Shown piece after piece: positions 48,214 to 60,851 of a DNA stretch of 64,000 nucleotides. Origin of the DNA: Cheilinus undulatus (lineage: Eukaryota; Chordata; Actinopteri; Labriformes; Labridae); assembly GCF_018320785.1 (NCBI RefSeq), contig NC_054866.1, positions 14,555,885-14,619,884 on the forward strand. The letters run 5' to 3'. Below the pieces are notes generated by a model. It searched no databases. It was given only the letters and a program-made list of their open reading frames with translations, and was not told the origin of the DNA. Position 1 is the stretch's first letter. Each line of letters begins with the position of its first letter. Position numbers and translations under genes: made by a program.

Positions 48214-51200
48214 CCATGGATGAAGGGTCAACTTTCACATTAATGTTAACGCCCTATGATTTGGCCATTATATTCCAAGAACTGATGAGCAACAAACCAT
48301 AGAAAACATGCTGTAAATCCCATCCCTAGTCCAAATCTATGCATCTGTTAGACCATGGATTACCAATTTACACTCATTATGCCTAACCAATTGAAGCTCT
48401 GCTGTTTTCTGATCATAATACTTTAACATTTCATATAAATCTAGTAAAAGATTACACACATAATGACTCACAGCTTGCTCCAAATCTACAGATATTACAT
48501 TTTTTATAAGGTACAAGTATGTAATCTAAATGAGCTCAGGAGCTACAGAACTTCATGTAGGTGAAGCAGCCTTTCACAATAAAACCCCTGAAGGCAGGCT
48601 TGTTTTCTTCAGTACAGGAGGCTCTATGCTCATGTTGAGAAAACTAGTGAAGAAGAAACGCAAGTAAACTGTTTTCAATCTGTTAAATGCATTTTTTTTT
48701 TTTTTAAATCAAAGATAATTAATGTTGGACAGATACGGATTAACAAGCCAAGTGCCCAGCTCTGCTCATATCTAAACTAAAAAATGTGAAAGTGAAAGAG
48801 ATAAAACAGTCAAGTGAATGAAGAGCACATCACACCAAGGTGCCCGTTTCTTTCTCACAGGACAGGGACACTCAGAGACAGAGGATGCCCTGGATTGGAC
48901 AGATAAAAAGGGGAGGGCGTTGAACAACGGCTCACTCATAACCGCACCAGGACAAAAGCGCAACCTCGTCTCGCCGGCATCGCCCAGCTTTTAATGTCAA
49001 CCCAAAGGACGATGACGCAAACTGCCCGGCGTAACCTCCAGATTCTACTTGCAGCAGGAAAAAAAAAACGTGCAACAGGATGCTTTTTTGTTCCTTTGTT
49101 GGTGCATTTCACTTTACTTTTGATCATCTAAAAAGGGAAGGAGAGAAAGGAAGCCAAGATATGGCCTGAGTGACAGCACGGATGATGTGATGATGATGGC
49201 AGTGCATCGTGAGAGGTCAAAGATGACAAATGAAAGGCACAGCTTCAATGGTTCCCCCTGAGTTGTCTCCGTCTTTCCTGCCTGGGGCTGCTCATGTAGT
49301 TTTCATGTAGTTTCGACCCCATTTATCATCTCCTCTCTTCTTTTTGAATAATTTCTTTATGTTTGTACTGAATGCTTTTATCCCCTTCAGTTAAATTGGC
49401 AGCACCAGTAAACCTCCAACGAAAACTCAGCTACACCAGACACTGCATTAAAGGGAATCGCTGCGTTGGAGGGGTTTTGTAATGACTTTACAGTGCAAGC
49501 TTGAAAGGCTCGCTGACATCTTTACAATACAGCCACTCATACGTTTGCACAAAACTCACGGATTCACACATTGAGGCTTTTTTGACCGTTAAAATAACAT
49601 TAAAAGAAGGATCTGGGGGCTGAATCTGTGCTTTAATTATTTGTAAAAAATAACCGCACACACCAGGCTTACTCTCTCTCACAAAAACGCACACAGTCAC
49701 ACTGAAGATGAGAGACAGAGGTGTGATGAGAGTGGTCGTGATGCACTGATGCTCTTGTCCAATGGAGTTTCCTGAGTTGTATGAATGACGATCCCTCTGG
49801 GAGAGCCTCAACGCAGCTCCTCACATCGACATGATGATGGGGGAGTTTCTGCATGTGCCACATTTAAACATGCCAAATATTTTAAAAAGTAAAAGTATAC
49901 ACTAAAAGGCAAAGATTCAGTATGAGAAGAAAGAAAGAAGAGCATCAAAATGAAGTAAAATAAGAGCTCTCCATGAGGATTATGACATATGGCAATAACA
50001 AACCGTATCACAGTATCCTCTTTTGAAAAACAAAATAAAAATTGTTCACATTTGTATTATTTTTTCCCAGTAAACTATATCACACAGTGATAACGAAGAA
50101 AAGGAGAAATCTACAGCCACGTTAGCTTCGTGCAAAAAACCACATACACTGGCACGCCGCATAGGCAAAGAGATCAAAGCAAGACAACGCATACAAAAAT
50201 ATAGAAAATCTTCGATGCAACTCTTCTCATCACAGAAAAATCTGTCTTTTCCACTTGCACCACAACCTTACTAAATCGCCAAAGGGTCACTTCAGGAACA
50301 TTCTGTCAGTGTTTGTTGTTGTCGCTGCTGCTGCTGCTGCTGTTGTGTATTTTTTTTTTAGAAATGACCAAGGTTCACGTCTTCCACGCAGGAATCCACA
50401 GAACCTCTGAAAAAATCCAGTACCTATGGTAGATCATTATGGCAGATATCCATCATAATGATGTTTGAATAATGTGAACAACAACATGTCTGAGTGATAG
50501 AAAACTAGTACAATAAAAGCATATCATTTCTGTCATATAATCTGTAACAAGTCTTCTTTTACTTTGTTATTTTAAAATACATACTATGTCCTGTCACTTT
50601 GAAAACATTCCAGCATTTGCTCATAACTTGTAGTGACAGGGTTAAATAGTTTGGCATACTCAGCAAGCCATGCCCAAAAGGATGCTATTTGTCTCTTGCA
50701 AAGGACAGAGGAGAGAGGGAGAGAAAAGGGGGGAGTTTAGGGCAGGTCCCAGGATGCAGTGTCAACCCTCCCTTCCACAGGAGACACTAGGGGTGTGGGC
50801 AAAGAGGATGGGGGGGGTTATACAGAACAGCTGAGATTACAAACCGTGCTCAAGACCGGGTCAGCCCATTGATTTCAGCACTTGCAAAACATGCAAAGAT
50901 AAGTCAGAGTTTAGGACTCTGGAGTCATTCTGTCTGCCTGTTGGTGGCGTCCATTTTTGCAGTCACTTCCCATGTCGGGACAGAGCCGAAAACTGTGAGC
51001 GTCATACCCACGAGGAAGTCCCTGGACTGCTGTAGCAAGTCCCACTCCTGCTGTCACACCGATAAAAAAGATTGTTTTGACGCCTCAAAAGAAAATACAG
51101 GGACAAAGCAGTTAGGGAGGAGTTGAAATGCTGCAAGTAAGGCATAGATGGATGCTTCAGTCCAAACACCACATGCGCGAATGTTCAAACTTTTCAGACA

Positions 51201-51262
51201 CGATGAAGAGAAGACGAAACCCCTCCAAGGAGGGATCAAACACTGAGGTGAAATGAGACGAG
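48214..51262 (-). other. fam131a: fam131a 3' flank, probably including its 3' UTR
   Basis: Repeat-poor DNA following the fam131a stop (minus strand). A possible ATTAAA signal on the minus strand at 49637-49632 would give a 3' UTR of about 1.6 kb; a minus-strand AATAAA also lies at 46047-46042. Neither is proven. It holds a short CAG/CTG repeat at 50324-50342. Confidence 0.4.
50324..50342. repeat. Short CTG/CAG triplet repeat
   Basis: About six GCT units, preceded by imperfect GTT units. On the fam131a sense strand it reads CAG and may lie in the 3' UTR. Confidence 0.9.
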
Positions 51263-51906
51263 TCATTGGTTGTTTGGCTCTGCTGCCCTCTCCTCTTCAT
51301 CTTCATCCTCCTCATCCAGAGACACCACCCCAGAAGAGGCCACGTCAGACACCCTCCTGCGTGGGTCGTAGTCGGGTGGGTACTCCTCTCTGTTGCCCTC
51401 TGCCTCCACCTGGCACACCGTGCTCTCATAGTCCTTGCAGGGGGTGTCATCGTCCTCGCCAGGTGACAGGTACGTCTCAGAGTACGACATGGAGTAGCAA
51501 GGAGAGTCCTGACCCCTGCAGGGCCTGATGCCCCGCCCTCTCCCATTCGGGCCGTGGAAGGCACAGTCCCCCCCGCCAGGCACGCTCTGCCCCGCCCTCT
51601 GAAGTCGGGCCAGCAGAAGCTCCTCCCCTCCCTGCAGTGCTGACAGGATCTTGGCAGCAAGCTCTGCTGCATTGCTGTGGGAGTGGGTGCCACGGTGGCC
51701 ACCCAGGTCCCGCAGCAGGGGGTGGTGCTCGTCCAGGCTGCAGAGACTTGAGCACAGGGTGTCCGGGGAGCCCGCTGTGGGGGAGGGCTCGCCACTGCCA
51801 CCTCCCTCTCCTCCTCCGCCGTCGCAGCATGGTCCACGCAGGCCCAGGTGCTGGCAGAGCTGGCTGTGGATCAAGTCCTTCAAGTAGGGAGGATATGATG
51901 GCACAT
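51263..51906 (-). CDS. fam131a: FAM131A terminal coding exon
   Basis: Opens after TTTTTCCTGTAG; with the phase-1 base of the previous exon it gives Asp then [10 protein letters not shown]. It encodes 213 further residues and a stop. It is the most GC-rich part of the window, and this creates long spurious frames on both strands. Confidence 0.9.
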
Positions 51907-54900
51907 CTACAGGAAAAATAAAGAAAATATTGACTGTTACAATAAGAAATAACTAGAAAGACTAACTAGAAATCTTATAATGCAGCATCTAAGAAGAGAA
52001 CAGGAAAGTGCAACAAAGAACACAAAGATTTAAAAAGATATTTGGAAAATATACACTCCCTGACCACTTTATTAGGTATACCGCTTTAACTTACTAATGC
52101 ATCTAATCAGTCAGACACCTGTCAGCAACTAATGCATTTATGCATGTAGACATGCTAAAGACAGTCTGCTCATGTTCTAACTGAGCAACAGAATGGGGGA
52201 GGAAGGTGACTTAAGTGATTTTGAACATGCCAGGGTTTTCGTCATCCTTTCAACGCCTAGAACAGTGCCACTATACTCTGGCCTGAGACAGAAGGTCAAA
52301 TTGAAAACATCAGTTTGATACTCCACTGCGAAAACTTAACTACAGATATAATATCAACCAAAGTCCCACTGTGTGATTGATACTCCCTGAAGTGCGCACA
52401 ATCAGAAATGATTATCTATAATGAAAAGAAAACAGTGATCCCAGTGTTTTTGCTAAGTAACCATTGATATCAGTAGCCAGCATGCTAGATTGATGGGGGG
52501 GGGGGGGGATGACATGAGGAGCAGGAGGTTTATCTGGCATGCCAGATAGATTCATATATCCACTGAATGGATACATTTCAAAATTCATCTGGGAAAGCTC
52601 CCATAGAAAGCGTTTGGGAAGGGCAGGACTTTACAAAACAATTACAGAAGGTGACTGGCCAAACGTTCTGTCTGACACATTCAAAATGGTCCAATCAGAG
52701 CAACAAGACGAAATGAACTAGTCGGGCATGTGTCATTAAGGTTGAAACCGGAGCTGAGGTTGGTGCTGCCATATATGAACACAGGAGTGTCTTGGTGAAA
52801 CTCAGAGCCAGAGAGGGTTTCTTGACAAAGCCGGCCGGGGGATGTGCGAAAACATCTTCTCTGCCAAGACATGCTTTCAATTTGTTTTAATTAAGAAAGT
52901 CATCCAGTTCTAAATAAACTGCCACTATACTATAGCTACATCCATGCTAATAGCTATAAAGCAGCAGTAATTGTAGCAAACCCTAGCTGTGACAATGGCA
53001 AACTCAAGCAGAAACAAACCAGGAGAAGCTCAAACACACCTTTTCAAAAATGAAGAGCACTCAGTTGTTTTTTTTTTTGTTTTTTTTTTTTGTTTTTTTT
53101 ACACAGAAATGTGGTCCAGTTCTGATAAAACTGCAGTTTTACTTAGCTACATCCAAGCTAATTGCCACACTGTAGGCAGCCACTGCTAAGCCGTGGCTTT
53201 CCGTACAACTAAACCCCATACATAGCTACCGCCTCACTCTCCTCAAATGTTGCTAATTGGTCCAAATTGTTTTCTTTTTCCTCACAAACATTGTGGGTTG
53301 TAGATTTTTAACATGGATTTGGCCGATGACAGACTGAAAAATTAATCTGTTTTACAAGGTTAGCAGGAAGTGGGGGGCCGCAATTAGGAATGAATGGGAA
53401 AGTTAGTATTTTAAAGCTCTGTGGAAGTGTGCATTGAAATTATCATCAGAAAATCTCTGCATACATTGAATACGATTCCTGCTCTTTACAAAAAGTAACA
53501 CTTTCTACAGATTAACAGATTTACCTGTCCTGGTGGCAATCAATACCCTAAATTACTCAGTGCTGCAGACCTTATACAGTCTACTGTCGTCTAGCCAGTT
53601 GAAATGAGCCAAGAGTCTAGAGGAGTCTTGAACTGAGCTAAGAGGCCAAGCTGAGGCCTTTTAACATATAAAAAAATCTTGATTTTGTCACAAACATTCA
53701 TATAGCGGGTGGTATACTATCAACCAAATAAACCATGTGGGGTAAGCGACAGAGTGATGATGTGCTGTTCACAAATGAGCCTGTGCTACAAAACAGCTCT
53801 TCAATGTGTAGATAGCTCCCATCTGATTTTATCTAATATGAACACAGCAGAGAAATAAGATGTCACATCTGACAGAGAAAATAAAGTACTGGGAAGTCTG
53901 AAGTCTTTAATGGTGGGATGAGAAAATGAAACTCTGTTATGACAAGTATCTGGTTGTTTTTCATTGGCTCTGGTGTCCATACATAGAACTGACAAGTAAC
54001 CTGACACGCCAGATGGATTTGTTTCACATATCCATCTGGAAAACCATTCATACACAGTGTTTGGGAAAGGGCAGAGCCTTTGAAAAAAAAAACTTGGAGG
54101 GTGATTGGATGATCTTTCTGTCTGTCACATTTTTACGGGCCAATCAGAGCAACAAAACACATGATGTCGTAGGTGTGTGCCACTACCAAGGAGCAAACTT
54201 CATAGAGCTCTGTATAACGTGAACCATGGAGTCTATAGACATGTCAGTACATGATTTTTGTCGGGTGAATCCATCTGTTTTGCAAGGTTAGCTGACAGGT
54301 CAAATTGAGGTTACAGATAATCCTCCATTTAGGTTGTAGCATTTTCTAAAGTTGAGAGAGGATTGTCTTTATCCTGGGTGGGTTTGGTTTTGGCATAAAT
54401 ATTGGAAACACCCACAGCATCCTAGAGCAGATATTACTGGCACAATTTCATGATTTTGGAATTTAACTTTATATACTTAGAGATTTTTTTTCATGACTGA
54501 AATTTGACAAGGTCATTAATAACACAGTCTTGCCATAAAACAAACCTAAAATACTTGGTTTATGCTTTACTGGGACTTTAAAGAATCATGGGTTTCATTC
54601 CTACAGCCTATGACACTTGTATCTCTGCCATATCATTTCTGATATTTTATAAGTGGGAGTATACAACTTAAACTAAGGAGATGGACAATTTATCAGAGGG
54701 AGCTGAGTTCTATCACGCCCCTCATGGTGCTAGGCCTGCAGTGAGCAAAAGAAAGCTTGAAGAAATAGAAATATATTATTTTGCAAAGCTGTATACACAT
54801 GCACCATGTTACATTTCTCCATGAGGTGCCTTTAAGAAGGAAAATGTATCATTTTATACAAAAATCTGGATTTTTGCATGACAAAAAGGAGGGGAAATGC

Positions 54901-55566
54901 AAGTAAGTAAAGATTTAGGTAAGAAATCATAAAAGCATGCTAATAAAGTACTTAAAATGCCTGTATCACCTACTGGCTAGTACATGCAATGCTCCATTCA
55001 CTAGAGGCCTGCATGCCTGACAGTCAGAGGCCATAGATGAATGTATAAAGATGGAGAAGAGACACTGAGCTGAATGTTATTAGCTGCAGGACGGGTTATT
55101 GGTGGTTCAGTGTAATCAAGATGAAAGCTCTGGCGTACACACAGACACAGCCTTGGTCAAATACAGTGTGTGTATTTATAACTCGCTCACACACAGACAC
55201 CGTCTCTGCAGCAAAGGAAATGATATTAAACTTGCAGGAGGGATATCAAATTGCACCGAGGAACAAAAAAAATGTTGGGAGGGAAGAAAACTAGGGCACT
55301 GGGACAATGACTGAGAGGGACGACGTGAAACAGAGAAAGAGTGGAGGAGAGGGATGATTGGGTGATAGGAGGGACGGACCAGAACAATATGAAAGGAATA
55401 AATATGTAGGTGAAGAGGTACAATGTGTGTGTACCTGTGCTCTGTGTGGCGGGCTCGTTGGCAGGCAGAAAATCCTCATCATATGAGTCATCGTTGGATT
55501 CGTCACCGTCAACAGAGGACCAGGCCCTCAGCTTAGCCTCTGCTATGGCAAACTGCTCCGCGACTC
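51263..55566 (-). CDS. fam131a: FAM131A, last two coding exons (5' part outside window)
   Basis: FAM131 proteins are small vertebrate proteins without an assigned biochemical function. Exon 55566-55435 opens in phase 2 of a Gly codon and encodes [20 protein letters not shown] then DDSYDEDF, the family signature. It joins by GT-AG to 51906-51263, which gives [13 protein letters not shown] and ends at a stop. From memory, [31 protein letters not shown] and [17 protein letters not shown] match FAM131A better than FAM131B or FAM131C. A Gly/Ser-rich, GC-rich insert lies between the first blocks and the tail is acidic (DEEDEDEEE). About 257 residues are visible; the N-terminal domain exons (IEWKGW region) were not found up to 64000. 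The opposite orientation to clcn2 matches the human locus. Confidence 0.9.
52054..52260 (+). mobile_element. Tc1-like transposon 5' fragment
   Basis: Begins with CACTCCCTGACCACTTTATT after a TA, then CATGTAGACATGC and AATGGGGGAGGAAGGTGACT, the start of a Tc1-type transposase frame. The 3' part is gone; the right limit is approximate. It lies in the last fam131a intron. Confidence 0.75.
52261..52532 (-). other. fam131a: Last fam131a intron, unassigned
   Basis: Remaining intron sequence with a G run at about 52496-52508. No feature is recognised. Confidence 0.4.
52533..53360. mobile_element. MITE family A, copy 5 (long, possibly internally duplicated)
   Basis: The left end has GGCATGCCAGATAGATTC, then GGCAGGACTTTACAAAAC and GGTCCAATCAGAGCAACAAG. 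The middle block with TAAACTGCCACTATAC and TACATCCATGCTAATAG appears twice: again at about 53113-53185 as TAAAACTGCAGTTTTAC and TACATCCAAGCTAATTGC. The right edge is TTAATCTGTTTTACAAGG. This copy is longer than the others because of the second block. Confidence 0.65.
53361..53997 (-). other. fam131a: Last fam131a intron, unassigned
   Basis: Intron sequence; I see no bounded feature. Confidence 0.4.
53998..54300. mobile_element. MITE family A, copy 6 (short, internally deleted)
   Basis: Shows the cleanest left end of the family, ACCTGACACGCCAGATGG, followed by CACATATCCATCTGG, GGGAAAGGGCAGAGCC and GGGCCAATCAGAGCAACAAA. It then jumps to the right edge AATCCATCTGTTTTGCAAGG. The central block is missing. 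Confidence 0.7.
55435..55566 (-). CDS. fam131a: FAM131A penultimate coding exon
   Basis: 132 bases between acceptor GTGTGTACAG and donor GTACAC, encoding the near-invariant [20 protein letters not shown] block and [17 protein letters not shown]. Phase 1 on both sides. Confidence 0.93.
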
Positions 55567-56089
55567 CTGTACACACATAATCACATATTCTCATAAGTTC
55601 CACATGCACAAATATATATGGTTGGCATAGCAACAAGAAGGCAGCAGGCCATTGTATCTCCATGTCATGTAACGGTTTTTGATTGGCAGGTCAGAGTGAG
55701 CAACAAAGTGCACAGCAGTCCCATACATCTGGTGTTCCTCAGCGGTCATCTGGCTGCTGGTGCATTTTGTCTGGCTGTCATTGAGTGGTGGAGTGTTATT
55801 TAGGTTGCATGCCTGCCACTGCAATGAGGAGAAACACACAAAAGATTCTTAAGAAAGCAATGATGAAACCTTTACGTCACTGGAAGTGAAAGGAGAGGAG
55901 TGTTTGTGTCATCAGAGCAGACCATATTCCCAAGGTGACCGTGTTCCTGTGATGTCACACTCAGGATGGGAAGCTCAAATGTAGTTGTCATGTAGTAGTG
56001 TTACATTCCAGGTCATTTGTCACATGAAAGTAGAGATTCAAATAAAGGGAGCGATGCATACAAGCTAGTTAAGGCAGACCTCTTGAGCA

Positions 56090-56688
56090 GCACTGATTGA
56101 TGATACATCACGCCTGAAATGTATCATTGTCCAATCACCTGACTGGTATACTTGCAGTTTGGCAGTCTAAGCTGCAAGATTTCCGGTTTCTCCTTCTGCT
56201 TTATCATTGCCAACTTTGCCTCAGAGGGTGAATTGAGGAATGTTCTGGCTGCTACATTCATTATGGGCCAATCAGAGTGACAAAACATATGATATAGTAG
56301 GCGTGTGCTGCCCCATTGAATAATCACTAAAAATGAGCATGACAGACAGCCATTGTCAGTGGAACCAGATCAAACTCTAAGCGAAGCTGCAGGAGAAGAG
56401 CAAAAAATCGTCTCCACCCAGAAAAGCTTTCAATCTGGTTCTTTGCTCCTCCTAAAACAAAATGTGGTCCAGTTCTGATCAAAACTGTTATTACTGCTAC
56501 ATCTGAGCTACTCACTTCTCTGGAGGCTTGAGGCACAACTAAACAGCTGTAGCTACTGCCTTATTCTCCTTAAATGATGCTGACAGGTTGAAGTCATTCT
56601 CTGACTGGGAAAAACTTTCCAGAGAGAAGCTTTTCAAGATAGATCTGCAGGCAGGGAATCTGACTAGTCCATTGGTTTTGAAAGGTTA
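56090..56688. mobile_element. MITE family A, copy 7
   Basis: Left part has CATCACGCCTGAAATG and TGTCCAATCACC, then GGGCCAATCAGAGTGACAAA, CAGCCATTGTCAGTGG, TGGTCCAGTTCTGATCAAAA and the right edge GTCCATTGGTTTTGAAAGG. Same block order as the other copies. Confidence 0.65.
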
Positions 56689-57089
56689 AAATAACAGGCG
56701 TCATACCTTTTTAGCAGAACAGGTGGTGTAATCTTTCTCTGGATTTTAGAATCTGTTGTTTTTGTGGTCACATTGCTATCAAGAAGTGATCAAACAAAAT
56801 CAGTGAATAGTACTGAGACGGGACTGGCTGCAGACAGTAGATCTCAGACACACCACTTGCAGACCTGGGGTACTGCATACAAACGAACTTAAAGCATTTG
56901 TAGCACTTACACATGTTGTTTCCTCTTTTCTAGATCTTGCTTATCTTGTTCTTACTCTCACATGTACATCACTGTGGACAAAAGCCTCCGCTAAATGACA
57001 CTGTAACATCGAGATGCCACCATGTCAGGATGGAAGTGACGTAATTTGCCAGAACGACGTATTTCTCATTGTCGAGGTAGTTACGTGAA

Positions 57090-57320
57090 CTTGGCTTGTG
57101 CAGCTATGTAGCTAAAGCTAATGTTGCTATGCTAGTGGCACGTTAATGTAGCTACATTAGCTTTGGATTTAGCAACATTATCTTTACAAATGTTGCTAAA
57201 GTTAACATAGCTTTGACAGCTTTCACTTTGTAAGCTAGCATAGCTAGCTTTAGCAAACATAACTTAAGCTAACATTGCCTCATTAGCCTTCGCTACATTA
57301 GCTGCGTTAGAGTGTTTTCA
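57090..57320. repeat. GCTA/TTAGC-rich degenerate repeat
   Basis: The words TAGCTA, GCTAA, TTAGC and ATTAGCTTTG occur over and over on both strands (for example GTAGCTAAAGCTAATGTTGC and GCTAGCATAGCTAGC). The array is locally palindromic and has no fixed unit length. Confidence 0.75.
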
Positions 57321-60300
57321 TGGGGGACAAGCTTTTTTCGGTAGACTGTTTAATTGGCTGTATTGATGGTTTTGTAATTAGGTTTTGCTTTTAGCTACTA
57401 ACTTTTGGTGTCCAAACCCCCACCCTAACCCTAAACAGAAATTTAATCATGTTTTGTTTGGAAAGTTTTTGCTTGTTTTTCCATCCTGACAGTGGTGGTG
57501 TCTGACAGCAAGGCTCTGAGAGAGGCAGTGTACAGCCAGACTGTCTTGACAGAACCTCAATTTGGCAACGTGGAGAGTAACAGTAGGACATGATGACATG
57601 ACTTGTGTTTTCACCTATTTTTGACGTCACAGCAATTCGGATGCTGTTGGAATATGGTGTATTTGTAAGCCATGTTTTTTCCGTTTTTCAACAACAACAA
57701 AAAAATATTTAAACTTCCCTGTCTTTGCAATCCAAATCATGTGTTTCATTTCCAGTTTTAAACATTGATTCCAAACTCACATGGATGTGTATGTAAATGG
57801 AAAATACATGTTAGCCCACCAGTGTCTGTGTGCACAGCAGAGGTGACTCAGCATGTGCCAGAACTTGTAAGAGCCACAAGGTCTGAGAGACCAATCACCT
57901 CCAATCATCATCAGGAGCTGTCCAATCACAGAATAAGACTCCCTTTTCTCCCCTTCCCTTTATCTCTCTGTCCAGCCTCGTCCTCGTCTTCCTCCCCATC
58001 TGTCTGTTTTGTATTCCTCCGCGTTCATCCACTCCCTCCTCCATGTCACGCCTTTTTTCCAACTGTCTCTCCCAATGAAACGCTCTATCGACTCACCTGA
58101 CTCTACCCATCCCCACCAATTCCTTTTCTTCCACCGTGCAATCTTTCAACCACGTCCCTCGCTTCTTTTTGATTTCTATCGGTCTCCCAGCCTGTGTCTC
58201 TCTCGTTCTCCCTTTTTCTGGTCGATGCTCAGTATTCATGCATTGTCTCCCACAGAGAGTGAGATCGATGCTCTCATTCATCTCTGACTGTAGCTGGGCC
58301 TTAGACTCTCCTCACAAACACTGACACACCCTCGAACACATGCACAAGCACAGGAAACTCTTCAATGCTCTTTTGGAAATCTTTATTTTTTTTTTTCTTG
58401 GTAACCATTCTCCCAAGGAAGAAAGAGAGTTTTCAGATGCATATATACATTTGTATTTCTGGTATATCAGACAAAAGAAGGGAAGACAGTGTTACTTCAT
58501 AAAAATGTGTAAAAATCTAGAACTATAGCCTGTTTTTTAGACACCTCTCTGAGTACACATCCGTCAGCCATTGAAAGTTTGATGGTGGTTTAAGACGAAG
58601 GGCTGAAGTGGTTAGTGTGATTGGAAGAAATGTATTTATTAAATGGTGTAGGTAAATGTTTTGCAATAAACCTTGAAGTACAGAGCTAGTAAAATGCTGG
58701 GTCAAACTGATGCATAAATCAATGACCTTAACCACTGAAATCTAATGAGTTTGCCCTGAAGTACGTGTAGCCGTGTGCCAAATATTGTGCTCACAAAATT
58801 AGAGGTCACAGAGCTCTAACCTCCAAAATCTAATCACACTATCCTCCAGTCAGAGTGGAAATTTTTGTAAGGCCTAAAGGCAATGCGTTGTAGTATTCTT
58901 ATTTATATTCAGCATTCACAATAATTGCCTGGACGAATGGTAAGCCAACAACCTGAAAAAATGCCTCCTGTCTTGGCCATAGCTAAACTCCATTCCCAGT
59001 GCTATAAGACATTAGTTTCCAACCTGGGGTCCAGGCAGCCCTGGGGGGGCACCAAATATCGGGGGGGGGGGGGCACGGGACCCTCTTTGCTCTGAGGTTG
59101 TCAATGTTAGATGTACACATACTTGAAAAAATAATCATAATCAAAAACAAAAAAGTATTAGGGCACATAAAAGATTTTCAAAAATGAAGAGAATCTGTTA
59201 ACCTTGTAACAAAAACGCTGACTATTTTAGGGTAAAAAAAAATCTTTATTTTTGAGATTTTAAGTTGCTTATTTACAAAAAACAAACATAGTCTTTCTGA
59301 TTTAAAGAAGTCCTAAATTTTGACGATAAAAACTAAAAGTATTAAGTTTTAAAAATCCTACATTCACAACAGTGTTAAGCCAAAAATGTACAAGAAACCA
59401 AACTGAAAATAACGGTTGGAATTTTGACTTTTCAGCTTTATAATCTCAAAAATACTACATTGGTTAACTTACATTTAAGACTTGTAAATTCAAAATTAAA
59501 AAAAAAGGAAAGTCTCCTAAATTAACAACTTTGTAAACCTGATAATTTTGATGGTTTTCTTAAAAATTAACAGTCCCTCTTTATTATTTGTATTTTTTAA
59601 AGAGTGGCCTTTACAAAGAGCTTTTGTCAAGAACAAGTGCCTGTAGACATATTATGCTGGTGTTTTCTCACAGGAAATGTGCAAGCATTTGCACTTTTTG
59701 GGATTTCTTTTTTAGCTTCTTCCTCTGTGTAAGATACTCAGTAAGGTTAACACAAAGCTAAAAACAAACAGATCTTTGTTCTACTTTCCCTGTATTATTT
59801 GTACTGTCTAGGAGTATCTTCCTTCCTGTTTGGACAACAACTTGTTTAAATTTTGAATAAATGAAAATATTTCAAGCAAATGGGACAAGGTGAAACTTTA
59901 AGTGCCACTTTTGACTTGTCCAATGAGATGTCTGCAAGCCTTTAAAAATGTAATGAGACAATCAAAGGAGCAGCGAGAAACGCTATCCAGCTACTGCCAT
60001 GCTATGGTAGATTACTATTATTGCACCCGAAACAAGGAAATACCATGCAATTATGATTATAAAAATGAAGTGCAATTATTTCAGATCTTAAGCTCATCTC
60101 AACAAACAAATCAACCCTGAAAAACCTTCTTAATATCATTAGTTTAAAGAACAGAGAGTTTTAAATTGTCTCTTTCCTCTCTCTATCTTTCTATAGCAAA
60201 AAAAGACACAGTTTTCAAAATGCCAGTTCCTAGATTAAGATTATCTAACAGGTTTGTTTGCTACTGGTGTCGTGTAAACTTGGTGTGCTCTAATCACATA

Positions 60301-60851
60301 CACCTCCGCTACACTACAGTGTACTAGAAACTGGACGACAGCCACTCACATCCACACACTTCACACATCCACACGTGTGCTTCAACAATTTTTCTCTCTT
60401 ACGCTCTGTTCCACCTAAATTCACACACACAGTGCAATAAGCCTCTCTGCGTCGGTCAAGCCTGACAGCCAGTTTCACGCGCTACAGAGAGACACTGCAG
60501 GATTAACTTCAAAGAAAGTGAGCGTGTGTGCCGCTAGAAGTCATTCTGCCAATAGGACGAGCAAACCTACATTCCCATTCTCCTCCTCACATACACATGG
60601 GGCTGTGTTCCTTTGTAGAAGGTACCAAACACTGACTTCACACATTAGCATGTGCTGCCTTTGTGTACTAACATGCTCAGTGACATTCACGCTGAGTGTC
60701 CAGTCACCTGCTGTAGCTCCATCACTACGAGAGCTTCAAGGAGAGAGGAGTCAGCACAACTTGCCGCTCCCTGATGGTACGGCTACACAATGATGATGTA
60801 ACAGATAAGACATCTAGAAACAAGACCTCAACCAAGACCCAGATTCAAGTA

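Noticed and set aside
51157..51921. Long frames on both strands overlapping the fam131a terminal exon (up to 226 codons)
   Set aside because: They are shadows of the GC-rich fam131a exon; only the frame ending at 51263 matches the FAM131A family and joins the neighbouring exon in phase.
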